From: Pseudomonas sp. PA27(2017) | Lineage (GTDB): Bacteria; Pseudomonadota; Gammaproteobacteria; Pseudomonadales; Pseudomonadaceae | Length of the DNA stretch: 64,000 nucleotides | Direction of reading: 5' to 3' | Assembly (NCBI RefSeq): GCF_001945445.1 | Contig: NZ_MSXW01000015.1 | Span: 62,001-126,000, forward strand | Shown here: one piece after another, positions 31,099 through 39,667 of the stretch | Position numbering within the stretch: position 1 is the first letter of the stretch | Layout of the letters: the number at the start of each line of letters is the position of its first letter | Program-made: the position numbers and the translations under genes | Notes under the pieces: model-generated | Databases searched by the model: none | What the model was told of the DNA's origin: nothing | Seen by the model: the letters and a program-made list of their open reading frames with translations, nothing else

Positions 31099-31184
31099 GA
31101 CGCCCGATAGCCCATCCGCGCGATGTGCCGAAGAATATTTCGCGGCCATGAACTTGGTATCTCCGGCCGCCTTAAACGACTGAA

Positions 31185-31496
31185 TCACTCAACCAAGCGC
31201 TTCAGCCTTCCGGCTCGCCAGGACGTAGGACGGACAACGCTCTTTTCGTCTGCAACGGCGATATCGGGTTCGTGCCCCTGGCTGACCATCCAGCGCAGCA
31301 GGCTGACCAGCGACACCTTGTGATCACGTCTGGCGCCCCAGATGGACTGGTCTTCGCCATACAGCTCGGTGTAGCGGCTGAGCACCAGGTGGCGGCCATC
31401 GGCATCCAGGCGTAACTCGAGCTCGCGGTAATGCAACGTGGCCCTATCCGGTGCCCTGATTCGCCGGTGCAGCACCAGCACGCCTTCAGCGCTCAT
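31185..31496 (-). CDS. Small conserved hypothetical protein, 103 aa
   Basis: Starts at ATG 31496 (MSAEGVLVLHRRIR), overlapping the mlaA stop by 11 bp, so it is translated with mlaA. No signal peptide or TM. The middle is charged and beta-rich (YRELELRLDADGRHLVLSRY), and the end is basic (PTSWRAGRLKRL). The frame is open upstream to 31544, but that portion is within mlaA. Function unknown; coupling to MlaA suggests an envelope-related role. Confidence 0.6.
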   Translation of the reverse strand: MSAEGVLVLHRRIRAPDRATLHYRELELRLDADGRHLVLSRYTELYGEDQSIWGARRDHKVSLVSLLRWMVSQGHEPDIAVADEKSVVRPTSWRAGRLKRLVE

Positions 31497-32262
31497 CGCT
31501 CGCTCCGCAGAGATCCGGCTGCTCGCCGAGCTTGCCCTCGGCAACGAAGTGCGCGCGCCGCTCGGCCACGGCGTCGCGCAGGGCCAGGTAGTAATCAGGC
31601 TGCGTTCTGAAATCGTCGGTCAGCGGCAATGCCTCGGCGCGGCCATCGACGATGTCGCCGACGGTGTTCACCGTGCTCAGTGTCTTCAGGGCGTCGCTGT
31701 TGTTGCCGAACGGCGAGACCGCGAAGCCCAACACCTTGCCGGTGGCGTCACGCAGGTTGCCGGTGCCCAGCAGCGGTAGTTCGACGATCGGGCCGTTGGC
31801 GATGTTCCATACACCAAAGGTCTGGCCGAAGTCCGCTTCGTGGCGTTCGATGCCCATGCGCCCAGATACGTCGATCAGGCCGAGGATGCCGACCGTGGTA
31901 TTGACCGCGAAACGGCCTACCGTGGTGACAGAGCGCGCTCCGTTGCCTTGCAGCAGGTCGTTGATCAATACCTTGGGCTCGCCGAAGTTGGCCACGAAAT
32001 TGTGTACGCCCCCCTGCACGAACCCGGGCAGGTGCCGATAGCCGCGGGCCACTGGGGCCAGCAGGTAATCGTCGATGCTGCGGTTGAACGCGAAGATGCC
32101 GCGGTTGACCGACTCGGCCGGGTCATGGGGGGCGGCCAGCGTGCCCTGGCACAGTTGGGTGGCGGAGGGTACGGGCGAGCTGGCACAGCCTGTGGCCAGG
32201 CTCATGGCGGCTGCCAGCGACAGCGTACGGGCGAAGGGACGAGCGAGAGCGTTGGTCGGCAT
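31486..32262 (-). CDS. mlaA: MlaA-family outer-membrane lipoprotein (VacJ)
   Basis: Component of the Mla pathway that removes phospholipids from the outer leaflet of the outer membrane. 258 residues from ATG 32262, with GAGG upstream. Lipobox LATGC gives a lipidated Cys26. Family blocks: DPAESVNRGIFAFNRSIDDY, NFVANFGEPKVLINDLLQGN, FAVNTTVGILGLIDV and ADFGQTFGVW. The longer ORF to 32547 lacks a start signal and would hide the lipoprotein signal. Confidence 0.9.
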   Translation of the reverse strand: MPTNALARPFARTLSLAAAMSLATGCASSPVPSATQLCQGTLAAPHDPAESVNRGIFAFNRSIDDYLLAPVARGYRHLPGFVQGGVHNFVANFGEPKVLINDLLQGNGARSVTTVGRFAVNTTVGILGLIDVSGRMGIERHEADFGQTFGVWNIANGPIVELPLLGTGNLRDATGKVLGFAVSPFGNNSDALKTLSTVNTVGDIVDGRAEALPLTDDFRTQPDYYLALRDAVAERRAHFVAEGKLGEQPDLCGASDER

Positions 32263-32426
32263 GGGCGATCCTCGATGAAAACTGCGCCGATGCTGCCTGG
32301 CAGTTTTTGCCCGAGCGTGTCCGCTATGTTGCGAAAACGCCGCTTTGTTGCCGAACTGAAATATATGACGCGCTCGCGCCAATGGTTTTAGATAGCCGCT
32401 CCAGAACTGCCCGCAGCGAGCCCCGC

Positions 32427-33131
32427 GTGAATCACCTATTGCTGGTGGACGATGACCTCGAAGTCCTCGCCCTCCTGAAGAAATTCCTCGAGCAGCACGG
32501 CTATTGCGTCGACGTGGCCAGCGACGGCACGGGCCTCTGGCAGGCAATGGCGCGCCAGCAGCCCGACCTGGTGATCCTCGACGTCATGCTGCCAGGGGAG
32601 AGCGGCCTGGTGCTCTGCCAACGTCTGCGCAGCGAACACTCGGTGGCGGTGATCATGCTCACAGCCATGGGTGAACTCAGCGACCGCGTGGTAGGCCTGG
32701 AGCTTGGCGCCGACGATTACCTCACCAAGCCTTTCGATGCCCGCGAGCTACTCGCCCGGGTGCGCGCCGTGTTGCGCCGCACCGGTGAAATCAGCCGGGA
32801 CAAGCCGCGCCCGACCCTGGAGTTCGCCGGCTGGCTGCTGGACGTCACACGCCGTGAACTGCGTTCGCCGGACAAGGTGATGATTCCGCTGTCCGGCGGT
32901 GAATTCGACTTGCTGCTGGTGTTCGCCGAGCACCCACGCCGGGTGCTGAGCCGCCAGCAGCTACTGGACATGACCCGCGGCGACGCCTTCGAAGCCTTCG
33001 ACCGCAGCATCGATGTGCAGGTCAGCCGCTTGCGTCGCAAGCTGGAGGGCGATGTCAGCGGCACGCCGATGATTCGCACGGTACGCAACAGCGGCTACCT
33101 GTTCACCCCCAGCGTGCTGGTGAAGCGATGA
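32427..33131 (+). CDS. OmpR/PhoB-family response regulator
   Basis: Two-component response regulator of 234 residues, starting at GTG 32427; an ATG at 32382 is possible but has no ribosome-binding site. Receiver domain: acidic pocket VDDD (7-10), phospho-acceptor Asp52 in VILDVMLPG, and Lys101 in YLTKPFD. The C-terminal winged helix (about 135-230) includes FDLLLVFAEHPRRVLSRQQL and DVQVSRLRRKLEGD. It overlaps the kinase gene by 4 bp. Its target is unknown; it lies divergent from mlaA. Confidence 0.92.
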   Translation: MNHLLLVDDDLEVLALLKKFLEQHGYCVDVASDGTGLWQAMARQQPDLVILDVMLPGESGLVLCQRLRSEHSVAVIMLTAMGELSDRVVGLELGADDYLTKPFDARELLARVRAVLRRTGEISRDKPRPTLEFAGWLLDVTRRELRSPDKVMIPLSGGEFDLLLVFAEHPRRVLSRQQLLDMTRGDAFEAFDRSIDVQVSRLRRKLEGDVSGTPMIRTVRNSGYLFTPSVLVKR

Positions 33132-34474
33132 AATGGCTGCCCAGGGTCAGTCGCTCCAGCGATACGGTGGCGCGGTGGATCGCGCTGACCACGCTGACCG
33201 CGATGCTCACGGCTTTGCTGCTGACCTGGGCACTCAGCCAATTGGCCGGCGTGTGGGCGCGCCCGCCGTTGTTACAGACCGGCCTGTTGGAAAGCCTCGC
33301 CAGCATCAGCCGCATCATCGATGCGGCACCACCCGAGCAGCGCCCGGCCATCGCCAGGTCCGCCAGTGACGCGCTCTATACCACCACCTGGCTGCGTCGT
33401 TTCGAGGAGGCCGGGTTGCCAGAGCCGGATGACGAAGCGGACTTTCGCTCCGGCGAAGACTTTCTGCGTAGCCAGTTGCGCAACCCCAGCGCCAGGATCA
33501 TCGGCTACGAACCCGCCGACTGGCCAGCCGATGATCCCGGTGCGGAATACGCCTTGGCGGTCGAGCTGCGCGACGGCTCCTGGGTGAAATTCTCTGCATT
33601 CACCCGCAGCTGGGGCCTCGATGAGCTGCCACGCAATCTGATCGTCATCGCCCTGGTGCTGCTCTCGACCATCATCGTGGCACTGATCGCCACCCGCCAC
33701 CTGGCCGCGCCTCTGGAACGCTTCGCCCGCGGTGCCCGGCGTTTCGGCAGTGATTTCCGTGCCCCGCCCATTGCCGTCGAAGGGCCGCGAGAAATCCGCC
33801 AGGCCATCGTCGCCTTCAACGCCATGCAGGCCCAGTTGCAGCACTTCATCCATGACCGCACGCAGATGCTGGCGGCAATTTCCCATGACCTGCGCACGCC
33901 GCTGACGCGCATGCGCCTGCGCGGTGAATTCATCGACGACCCTGAGCAGCAGGCCAAGCTGTTTCGCGATGTGGACGAGATGCAGGCGATGATCAATAGC
34001 GCTCTGGAGTTCTTTCGCGACGACGCCCGCCTGGAGCCAGCGACCGCCTTCGACCTCGCCGGGTTGCTGCACACGTTGGTCGATGACTACCGGGACGTCG
34101 GTATCGACGTGCAGCTGCGCGCGCAGGGGCGGGTGGTGTACGTCGGTCGGCCAATCGGCATCAAGCGCATGCTCGGCAACCTGCTCGACAATGCCATCAA
34201 GTACGGCCACGAGCCGGCAGTGATGCTCGAGCAAGGCGCCCGCGCTGTACGCATTCGCGTGCTCGATCGCGGGCCGGGTATCGCCCCGGCGTTTCAGGAT
34301 GAAGTCTTCAAACCGTTCTTCCGCATCGAGGGCTCGCGCAACAAGCACACCGGTGGTGTCGGCTTGGGGCTTTCTGCCGCGCGGGCCATCGTGCTGGAGC
34401 ACGGCGGCAGTCTGACGCTGCGCAATCGCCCCAGCGGCGGGCTGGAAGTGCGGGTCGAGCTGCCGTTCGCCTGA
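33128..34474 (+). CDS. Sensor histidine kinase
   Basis: Membrane kinase partnering the response regulator. 448 residues: TM1 about 19-36, a periplasmic sensor of about 130 residues, TM2 about 170-188, then HAMP (RHLAAPLERFARGARRFGSD). The phospho-acceptor is His253 in AAISHDLRTPLTRM. The HATPase domain has the N box (NLLDNAIKYG), DRGPGIAP and GGVGLGLSAARAIV. The architecture is EnvZ-like. Confidence 0.92.
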   Translation: MKWLPRVSRSSDTVARWIALTTLTAMLTALLLTWALSQLAGVWARPPLLQTGLLESLASISRIIDAAPPEQRPAIARSASDALYTTTWLRRFEEAGLPEPDDEADFRSGEDFLRSQLRNPSARIIGYEPADWPADDPGAEYALAVELRDGSWVKFSAFTRSWGLDELPRNLIVIALVLLSTIIVALIATRHLAAPLERFARGARRFGSDFRAPPIAVEGPREIRQAIVAFNAMQAQLQHFIHDRTQMLAAISHDLRTPLTRMRLRGEFIDDPEQQAKLFRDVDEMQAMINSALEFFRDDARLEPATAFDLAGLLHTLVDDYRDVGIDVQLRAQGRVVYVGRPIGIKRMLGNLLDNAIKYGHEPAVMLEQGARAVRIRVLDRGPGIAPAFQDEVFKPFFRIEGSRNKHTGGVGLGLSAARAIVLEHGGSLTLRNRPSGGLEVRVELPFA

Positions 34475-34494
34475 GCACTGTTACCGGATGCGGG

Positions 34495-35682
34495 TTAGGT
34501 GAGCGATCCGTTCTTCTGGCTCGCCAGGAAGGTGCCGGTCGGTGGGCTGGCTACAAAGTGCTTCTGCAATCCATCGAAAATCGCCTGGGCCACGCGCTTC
34601 TGGTGCAGCGGGTCACAGAGTTTGCGGCAGTCGGCCGGGTTGGAAATGAAGCCGGTTTCCACCAGGATGGACGGGATGTCCGGTGATTTGAGCACCGCGA
34701 AGCCGGCCTGCTCGACGCGTTTCTGATGCACGCCGGCCACTTTGCCAACATTGTCGAGGACCGTCTTGCCCAACCCCAGGCTGGTGCTGATGGTGGAGTT
34801 CAGCGACATGTCCAGCAGCACACCGGCCAGCACCGGATCCTTGTTCTTGAGCGACAGCAGCTCGCGGGCGCCCAGCAGGTCCGCGCTGTTCTCGCGCTCG
34901 GCCATCCAGCGCGCGGTGGTCGACGTAGCACCGTTCTCCGAGAGGGCGAACACCGAAGCGCCCGATGCGCTCCTACGCGGCGCGGCGTCGGCATGCACTG
35001 AAATGAACAGGTCGGCATTGTGCCGGCGAGCGACCTCCACGCGCTTGCGCAGCGGCACGAAAACGTCCTGGTTGCGCACCAACTGCGCCTTGAAGCCGCG
35101 CTGGCGGTTGAGCTTCTGGGCCAGCAGGCGGGCAATGGCCAGGGCCACCACCTTTTCCTGCTCGCCGTTGCCGCCCAGTGCACCGGGGTCCTTGCCGCCA
35201 TGCCCGGCATCGATCACCACGATCACGTCCCGTTGCCCGGCAGTGTTGGCCGGCTGTGGTTCAGCGATCCGCTGTGGCGCGAGCGCGATGTCGTGAAGAT
35301 CGACGACCAGACGATGACCCTCGCTACCGGTGGGGCCGAGCAGAAAGCTTTCCACCCTGACCGGCCGCTTGAGGTCGAGCACGACGCGCGTCCCACCGGC
35401 CTGAGGGCCGCTGCGAATGGCGCTGAGCATGCGGTTGCCGGCAGATAGTTCGTTCAGGTTGGTGGTCGTACCGGTATTCGCGAGATCGACGACCAGTCGC
35501 TCAGGCGCTTTCAGGGAGAAGATCTGGTAGTTCGCCGGGCCGCTCAGGTCGAACACCAGCCTCAGTTTCTCGCCATCGTCCCAGGCGCGCGCGTTGACGA
35601 GCTTCTGGGTCGCGGATACGGCCATGGCCCAGGGCAGGGTGATGCCTGCAAGGGCGAAGTGCAGGAGGTGACGTCTATGCAT
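34495..35682 (-). CDS. amiC: N-acetylmuramoyl-L-alanine amidase, AmiC/AmiA type
   Basis: Zinc-dependent periplasmic cell-wall hydrolase cleaving the stem peptide from peptidoglycan. About 395 residues: an RR-containing signal sequence (MHRRHLLHFALAG, Tat-like, as in E. coli AmiC), an AMIN targeting domain (about 30-130), and an amidase_3 domain with Zn ligands in VIDAGHGGKDPGALGG, FISVHADA and the catalytic Glu in ILVETGFISNP. I place the start at ATG 35682, seven bases after AAGTG; ATG 35688 is the alternative. A Zur-like box lies upstream, matching zinc-responsive amidases known in pseudomonads. Confidence 0.9.
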   Translation of the reverse strand: MHRRHLLHFALAGITLPWAMAVSATQKLVNARAWDDGEKLRLVFDLSGPANYQIFSLKAPERLVVDLANTGTTTNLNELSAGNRMLSAIRSGPQAGGTRVVLDLKRPVRVESFLLGPTGSEGHRLVVDLHDIALAPQRIAEPQPANTAGQRDVIVVIDAGHGGKDPGALGGNGEQEKVVALAIARLLAQKLNRQRGFKAQLVRNQDVFVPLRKRVEVARRHNADLFISVHADAAPRRSASGASVFALSENGATSTTARWMAERENSADLLGARELLSLKNKDPVLAGVLLDMSLNSTISTSLGLGKTVLDNVGKVAGVHQKRVEQAGFAVLKSPDIPSILVETGFISNPADCRKLCDPLHQKRVAQAIFDGLQKHFVASPPTGTFLASQKNGSLT

Positions 35683-35711
35683 AACCATTCACTTGAAAAT
35701 GAGCATGATGC

Positions 35712-35734
35712 AAAACGTTATACTATTGCATTTT
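35712..35734. promoter_or_regulatory. Candidate Zur box upstream of the amidase
   Basis: The 23-mer AAAACGTTATA-C-TATTGCATTTT fits the gamma-proteobacterial Zur consensus GAAATGTTATA-N-TATAACATTTC at 17 of 22 defined positions, with the same central spacing. It is 24-30 bp before the amidase start codon. Confidence 0.65.
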
Positions 35735-35843
35735 CTGAGTGTATGTAAGGCTCCGAACGGCTGTCAGTGACAGTCATGGATTATGGCCATGCCAGACAGT
35801 GGGGCGCGCCGTTACGAGGCAGCAATCGAGTTACCGATAAAAC

Positions 35844-35873
35844 GGATAGCCCGCACGTGTCTGCCGGCTATCC
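35844..35873 (-). terminator. Terminator of the 12-gene metal operon
   Basis: Perfect 8-bp stem GGATAGCC/GGCTATCC with a 14-nt loop. Read on the minus strand it is followed by GTTTTATC, 25 bp past the last operon gene. Confidence 0.6.
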
Positions 35874-35898
35874 ATGTTTCCACGCGAGCGAGCCTGGG

Positions 35899-36723
35899 TC
35901 ACTTCATGTCGCGGGCCTGCACCCAGAGCACGGCATCCTGCGATAAAGCCTTGCCCTTGTAGGTTTTGGTGCTGCCGATATTGAGCGCGGCGATGCCCCA
36001 CCAGCCAGCACGGGGCAGGCCGATGGTCACCACACCCTCGGCGTCCGAGTAGGTGCTCACGGTATTGAAGGCGGGCTGGGGCGAGGCGACTTCATTTTTC
36101 GGGTCGAAGGCATTCTGGTCGAGCTCGACGCCATGGTTGAGGTACTCGACCTCGATCTGCGCGAACGGCACTGGCTTGCCGTCGGCCAGCACCTGAGCGC
36201 GGAACACACCGCCGGTCCAGTTCGCATAGGGCTTGCTGAGCGGTTTGATGTCGACTGGCAAATCCTGGGCGTCCGACCACTGGCCGGGTACGCCACCGAC
36301 GTTGACGATCAGCTTGGTGAACTGCTGGATGTACAGATCTTCTTCGGCTTCCAGGTAGGGTTCGGGTTCAAGGACGAAAATATGATCGCCCAGAGCGCGC
36401 ATCATTTCCTTGGGGATAGTGGCGCGATAGGCCTCGGCACGATTTTCACGGCTTTGCCACTGGACCGGACGCAGGTAGCGAAGCAGGTCGGTCTTATCGC
36501 CGTTGTGGGAGCTGATATGGCTGAACGACAGCGGCTTGCCCATGGCCATGGTCGGGCCGCCGTCGAATGGGTGGGTGAATACCGCCGCCATCTCCAGCTC
36601 CTGGGCCTTCTGCATCGCGCTGTCGTTCACATACAGCAGTTGGAAGTGCGCGTGGGCGAAGCCGGCAGTGCAGCTCAATGCGGCACCAGCTAGCAACTGG
36701 AAGAGTTTGCTTGGGTGGGTCAT
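35899..36723 (-). CDS. DUF4198-family periplasmic protein (NikM-like)
   Basis: Exported protein of 274 residues, last in the metal-transport operon. Signal peptide about 1-25, cleaving after AHA to leave a mature N-terminus HFQLLYV. This family typically begins with an exposed His and is linked to nickel/cobalt or other metal uptake. The mature part is beta-rich with a C-terminal carboxypeptidase-regulatory-like segment (TYSDAEGVVTIGLPRAGWW). It starts 7 bp after the small exported neighbour. The metal is not determinable from sequence. Confidence 0.8.
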   Translation of the reverse strand: MTHPSKLFQLLAGAALSCTAGFAHAHFQLLYVNDSAMQKAQELEMAAVFTHPFDGGPTMAMGKPLSFSHISSHNGDKTDLLRYLRPVQWQSRENRAEAYRATIPKEMMRALGDHIFVLEPEPYLEAEEDLYIQQFTKLIVNVGGVPGQWSDAQDLPVDIKPLSKPYANWTGGVFRAQVLADGKPVPFAQIEVEYLNHGVELDQNAFDPKNEVASPQPAFNTVSTYSDAEGVVTIGLPRAGWWGIAALNIGSTKTYKGKALSQDAVLWVQARDMK

Positions 36724-36730
36724 GGCGGTA

Positions 36731-37054
36731 TTACCTCGTGATGTCGGAAGACTGGATCGTTACGGCGTGCCCTTCGCCGCCAAGAAACACCACGGCGTAA
36801 TCATCGGTCGGCGGCTTGAAGCCGTAGGTGCTGTCTGCGCCGACGCTGCCGTCGAGCAGCACCTTGCCGCTGGCGTCCTGCACGTGGACCTTGCGGCCTG
36901 CCGCCGAGCTGCCGTCGGTGAAGCCCGCTTCGCACTTCACCGAGTCGTCCTGCTCGATGTAGCAGTCGAATACCGGGCCATGGGCAAGTGCGGCCTGGCT
37001 GAGCACAAGCGTGCCCAGCACCGCGGTTCGAGCAACAGAACAGAAGCGTTTCAT
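36731..37054 (-). CDS. Small exported protein, 107 aa, His at predicted mature N-terminus
   Basis: Signal peptide of about 24 residues (MKRFCSVARTAVLGTLVLSQAALA) followed by a mature chain starting HGPVFDCYIEQ. Two cysteines (DCYIEQDDSVKCE) could form a disulfide, and a second His occurs in EGHAVTI. The fold looks like a small beta-sandwich. I do not recognise the family. It sits between the second binding protein and the DUF4198 gene, so a periplasmic metal-handling role is plausible. Confidence 0.75.
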   Translation of the reverse strand: MKRFCSVARTAVLGTLVLSQAALAHGPVFDCYIEQDDSVKCEAGFTDGSSAAGRKVHVQDASGKVLLDGSVGADSTYGFKPPTDDYAVVFLGGEGHAVTIQSSDITR

Positions 37055-37072
37055 GGGTGTGGGTCTCCACGG

Positions 37073-38071
37073 TCAGGGTTGATGAGCAGCAGGCACGGCC
37101 TGGCTCGACGGGGCGAAGCCCGCCAGCAGGGCATCCAGATCGGCGCGCATGAGGTCGTCATAGGGTTTGCCCGGGTCGTCGAGAACGCCCGGATTGCCGG
37201 CATCGAGAATCAGCAGGCGCGCGCCGCCTGCTTCGATGGCTTGGGTGATGGCAGCATCGGGCGGCCATTTGTGCACCACCACCTTGATGTCGCGTTCGCG
37301 CAGGTAACGGGTCAGGGCCTCACGGTCGGCCTGGCTCCAGTCGATGTCCTGACGCACGAACCAGCCGTCGACGAAGATATCGAACTCGCCGAACAGGTAA
37401 ATAAACTCGTCCGCCAACGACAGCACCCGCAGATCCGGGATCTGTGCCAGGCGCAGGCCGTAATCGGCTTTCAGCTGGCGTAAGCGGTTTTCCAGCGTAC
37501 TTAGGTTGCGGGCGATTCGTGGAGCATCCTCGGGGGAAAGGCGCGCCAGATCGGCAGCGATGATCGCCGACATGCGCATGGCGTTGACCGGGCCGAGCCA
37601 GGCATGGGGCGACGGCTCGGCGCTGGGCTGGTCGTCAGCGGCGGCCCACGGTACGTCGTTGGCCGGCGCTTGGGTTATGGCAACACCAGGTTTGACCGGG
37701 TCCCAGGAGCGCGATGCGTCGATCTCGACGATACGCAGGTTGTGCCGGCGCGCTGCAGCATACAGCGGGTCGGCGCGCCATAGGCTGCTCAGGGTGATTA
37801 CCGCATCGGCTTGTTGAAACACGCCAGGGTCCAGGCGCGACAAGGCATTGGCCTGGCTTTGCATGGGCACTGCGGCATCCGCCGGAATGCGCACGGCGGT
37901 GATGCGGGTGCCCTGGCAAAGGCTTGCGGTCAATGCATGCAATGCCGGCAGGGCAACCAGTACCCGCGGCTGCGTGGTGTCTGCGAGCACGCTTGTTGTA
38001 GCGCCCAGCAGCAACGTCAGAAACAACCAACGCAATGCTCGGGATAGACCAGAAAACATGCACGGGTTCAT
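37073..38071 (-). CDS. Divergent ZnuA-type (cluster A-I) binding protein, metal ligands mostly lost
   Basis: 332-residue exported protein with the cluster A-I fold (NALSRLDPGVFQQADAVITL, LSTLENRLRQLKADYGLRL, GARLLILDAGNPG). Signal peptide ends near residue 30 (SVLA). Compared with the other binding protein in this operon, the first ligand His is Met70 (AVPMQSQ), His156 is kept (SPHAWLGP), and the third His aligns with Ala220 (SLADEFIYLF). It therefore either binds another metal or complex, or has another role. It overlaps the permease stop by 4 bp. Confidence 0.8.
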   Translation of the reverse strand: MNPCMFSGLSRALRWLFLTLLLGATTSVLADTTQPRVLVALPALHALTASLCQGTRITAVRIPADAAVPMQSQANALSRLDPGVFQQADAVITLSSLWRADPLYAAARRHNLRIVEIDASRSWDPVKPGVAITQAPANDVPWAAADDQPSAEPSPHAWLGPVNAMRMSAIIAADLARLSPEDAPRIARNLSTLENRLRQLKADYGLRLAQIPDLRVLSLADEFIYLFGEFDIFVDGWFVRQDIDWSQADREALTRYLRERDIKVVVHKWPPDAAITQAIEAGGARLLILDAGNPGVLDDPGKPYDDLMRADLDALLAGFAPSSQAVPAAHQP

Positions 38072-38973
38072 ACGCTGGCTCCCCTGAAGCGGGCGCTACT
38101 GGCGCGAATGATGGTGGTCAGTGCGAACACCAGGGCGGCGACGATAACGATCGCGCCGCCGGTAGGCACCGGTATGTAGAACTGCATGGGCACCAGGATG
38201 CCGACCGCGCAGGAGAAGGTGGCGATCAGTGCGGCGAGGGTTACCAGCACGGGCAACGAGCGGCTGATGTTGCGCGCGGCCGCTGCCGGGATCAGCAGCA
38301 ACGCCTCGACCAGCACGGCGCCGATGATCTTCAGGCAGGCCACCGTCACCAGGGTCACCAGCACCACGAACAGGTATTCGACAACGCGCACCGGCACGCC
38401 CCGCGCGTGGGCCAGGCTGGGATTGAGGCTGGCCAGCAGCATGGCGTTGTACAGCGGCAGGCCGATGAGCGCACAGACGGCAGTGACGGCCAACAGCACG
38501 TTCATGTCGGTGTGATCCACCGCCAGGATGGAGCCGAACAGCACGCTCTCCATCACATGGGTGTTGATCTTCGCCGACACGAACAGCAACAGTGAGGCAC
38601 CGACCGCCAGGGAAATGGACAGAAACACCCCGATCAGGGTGTCGTTGGGCAGCGTGGTGCGGTGCTGGGTGTACTTGAGCGTGAGCGCGAACAGCATGCA
38701 GAAACCGAACATAGACAGGTACGGTGAGGTATAGGACTCGCCGACCAGCACGCCGATGGCCACGCCGGTCATCGCGGCATTGCCGACCGACTGGCTGAAG
38801 AAGGCCATGCGCTTGATCATCACCATCGAGCCCAGTACGCCGAGCAGTGGCCCGATCAGCAGGGCGCAGAGCAGGGCATTGATGACGAACTCGTATTCGA
38901 ACGGCTGCGGCAGCACCTGGCTGGCGGCCAGCGCCTGCAGGTGGTCGCGAATCCAGCTGTACAGATCATTCAT
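38068..38973 (-). CDS. Znu/Mnt-type metal ABC transporter permease
   Basis: ABC-3 family permease of 301 residues with eight or nine TM helices. I start at ATG 38973 (MNDLYSWIRDHLQ), overlapping the ATPase stop by 8 bp; the longer ORF would add 14 residues lying in the ATPase gene. Family blocks: LGVLGSMVMIKRMAFFSQSVGNAAMTGVAIG in pieces, VRVVEYLFVVLVTLVTVACL and GAVLVEALLLIPAAAARN. Transports Zn, Mn or a related metal with the adjoining ATPase. Confidence 0.88.
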   Translation of the reverse strand: MNDLYSWIRDHLQALAASQVLPQPFEYEFVINALLCALLIGPLLGVLGSMVMIKRMAFFSQSVGNAAMTGVAIGVLVGESYTSPYLSMFGFCMLFALTLKYTQHRTTLPNDTLIGVFLSISLAVGASLLLFVSAKINTHVMESVLFGSILAVDHTDMNVLLAVTAVCALIGLPLYNAMLLASLNPSLAHARGVPVRVVEYLFVVLVTLVTVACLKIIGAVLVEALLLIPAAAARNISRSLPVLVTLAALIATFSCAVGILVPMQFYIPVPTGGAIVIVAALVFALTTIIRASSARFRGASV

Positions 38974-39667
38974 CGCCCGTGCTCCAGTTAGCTGGCAACT
39001 GCTCGCCCGTGCCATGGAACAGCACGCGCTGGTTGAGGACGGTCACCGACTGGGCGATACGCCTGACCTGCTCCAGGTCATGGTTGATCCACACGATGGT
39101 GACGCCGTTGCCGTGCAGCTCCTTCACCAGGCTCTCCACCAAGTGCAGCCCCGGCTTGTCGATCCCGGCGGTGGGCTCATCGAGAATCAGCAGGCGCGGC
39201 AACGGTGTGATTGCCTGGGCCAGCAGCACGCGCTGGCGTTGACCGCCCGACAAGCTGCCAAACGCCTTGTGGCCCATACCTGCCACGCCGGTGCGTTGCA
39301 GCGCTTCGGCATTGGCCGCCCTGGCGGCACGGCTGGAGCCCAGAAAGGCTGGGCGGCGCTGGCCGAGGAGGGCCATCACGTCGTAGACGGTCATCGGTAC
39401 GTTACGATCGAAATCCGCCAACTGCGGCACGTAGCCCACCGACCGGGCGGGTTCGCCAGCGATACGGATGGCGCCGGTGTGCGGCATCTGCCCCAGCAGC
39501 GCACGCACCAGCGAGGTCTTGCCGCCGCCATTGGGCCCCACCAGGCAATGCAGCGCACCGGCCTCGATGTGGAAGCTCACGGCGTCCAGAACCTGGGTAC
39601 CGCCTAGTTTCAGGGACACGTTATCGAACACCAGGGCGGGGCCGAGCATGCTCATTTCCTTGTTCAT
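38966..39667 (-). CDS. Znu/Mnt-type metal ABC transporter ATPase
   Basis: 233 residues with Walker A GPNGGGKTS, Q-loop VPQLADFDRN, signature [15 protein letters not shown], Walker B LLILDEPTAGID and the switch His in WINHDLEQV. Overlaps the upstream binding-protein gene by 4 bp (ATGA) and the permease by 8 bp, giving an SBP-ATPase-permease-SBP order. Confidence 0.9.
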   Translation of the reverse strand: MNKEMSMLGPALVFDNVSLKLGGTQVLDAVSFHIEAGALHCLVGPNGGGKTSLVRALLGQMPHTGAIRIAGEPARSVGYVPQLADFDRNVPMTVYDVMALLGQRRPAFLGSSRAARAANAEALQRTGVAGMGHKAFGSLSGGQRQRVLLAQAITPLPRLLILDEPTAGIDKPGLHLVESLVKELHGNGVTIVWINHDLEQVRRIAQSVTVLNQRVLFHGTGEQLPANWSTGDE

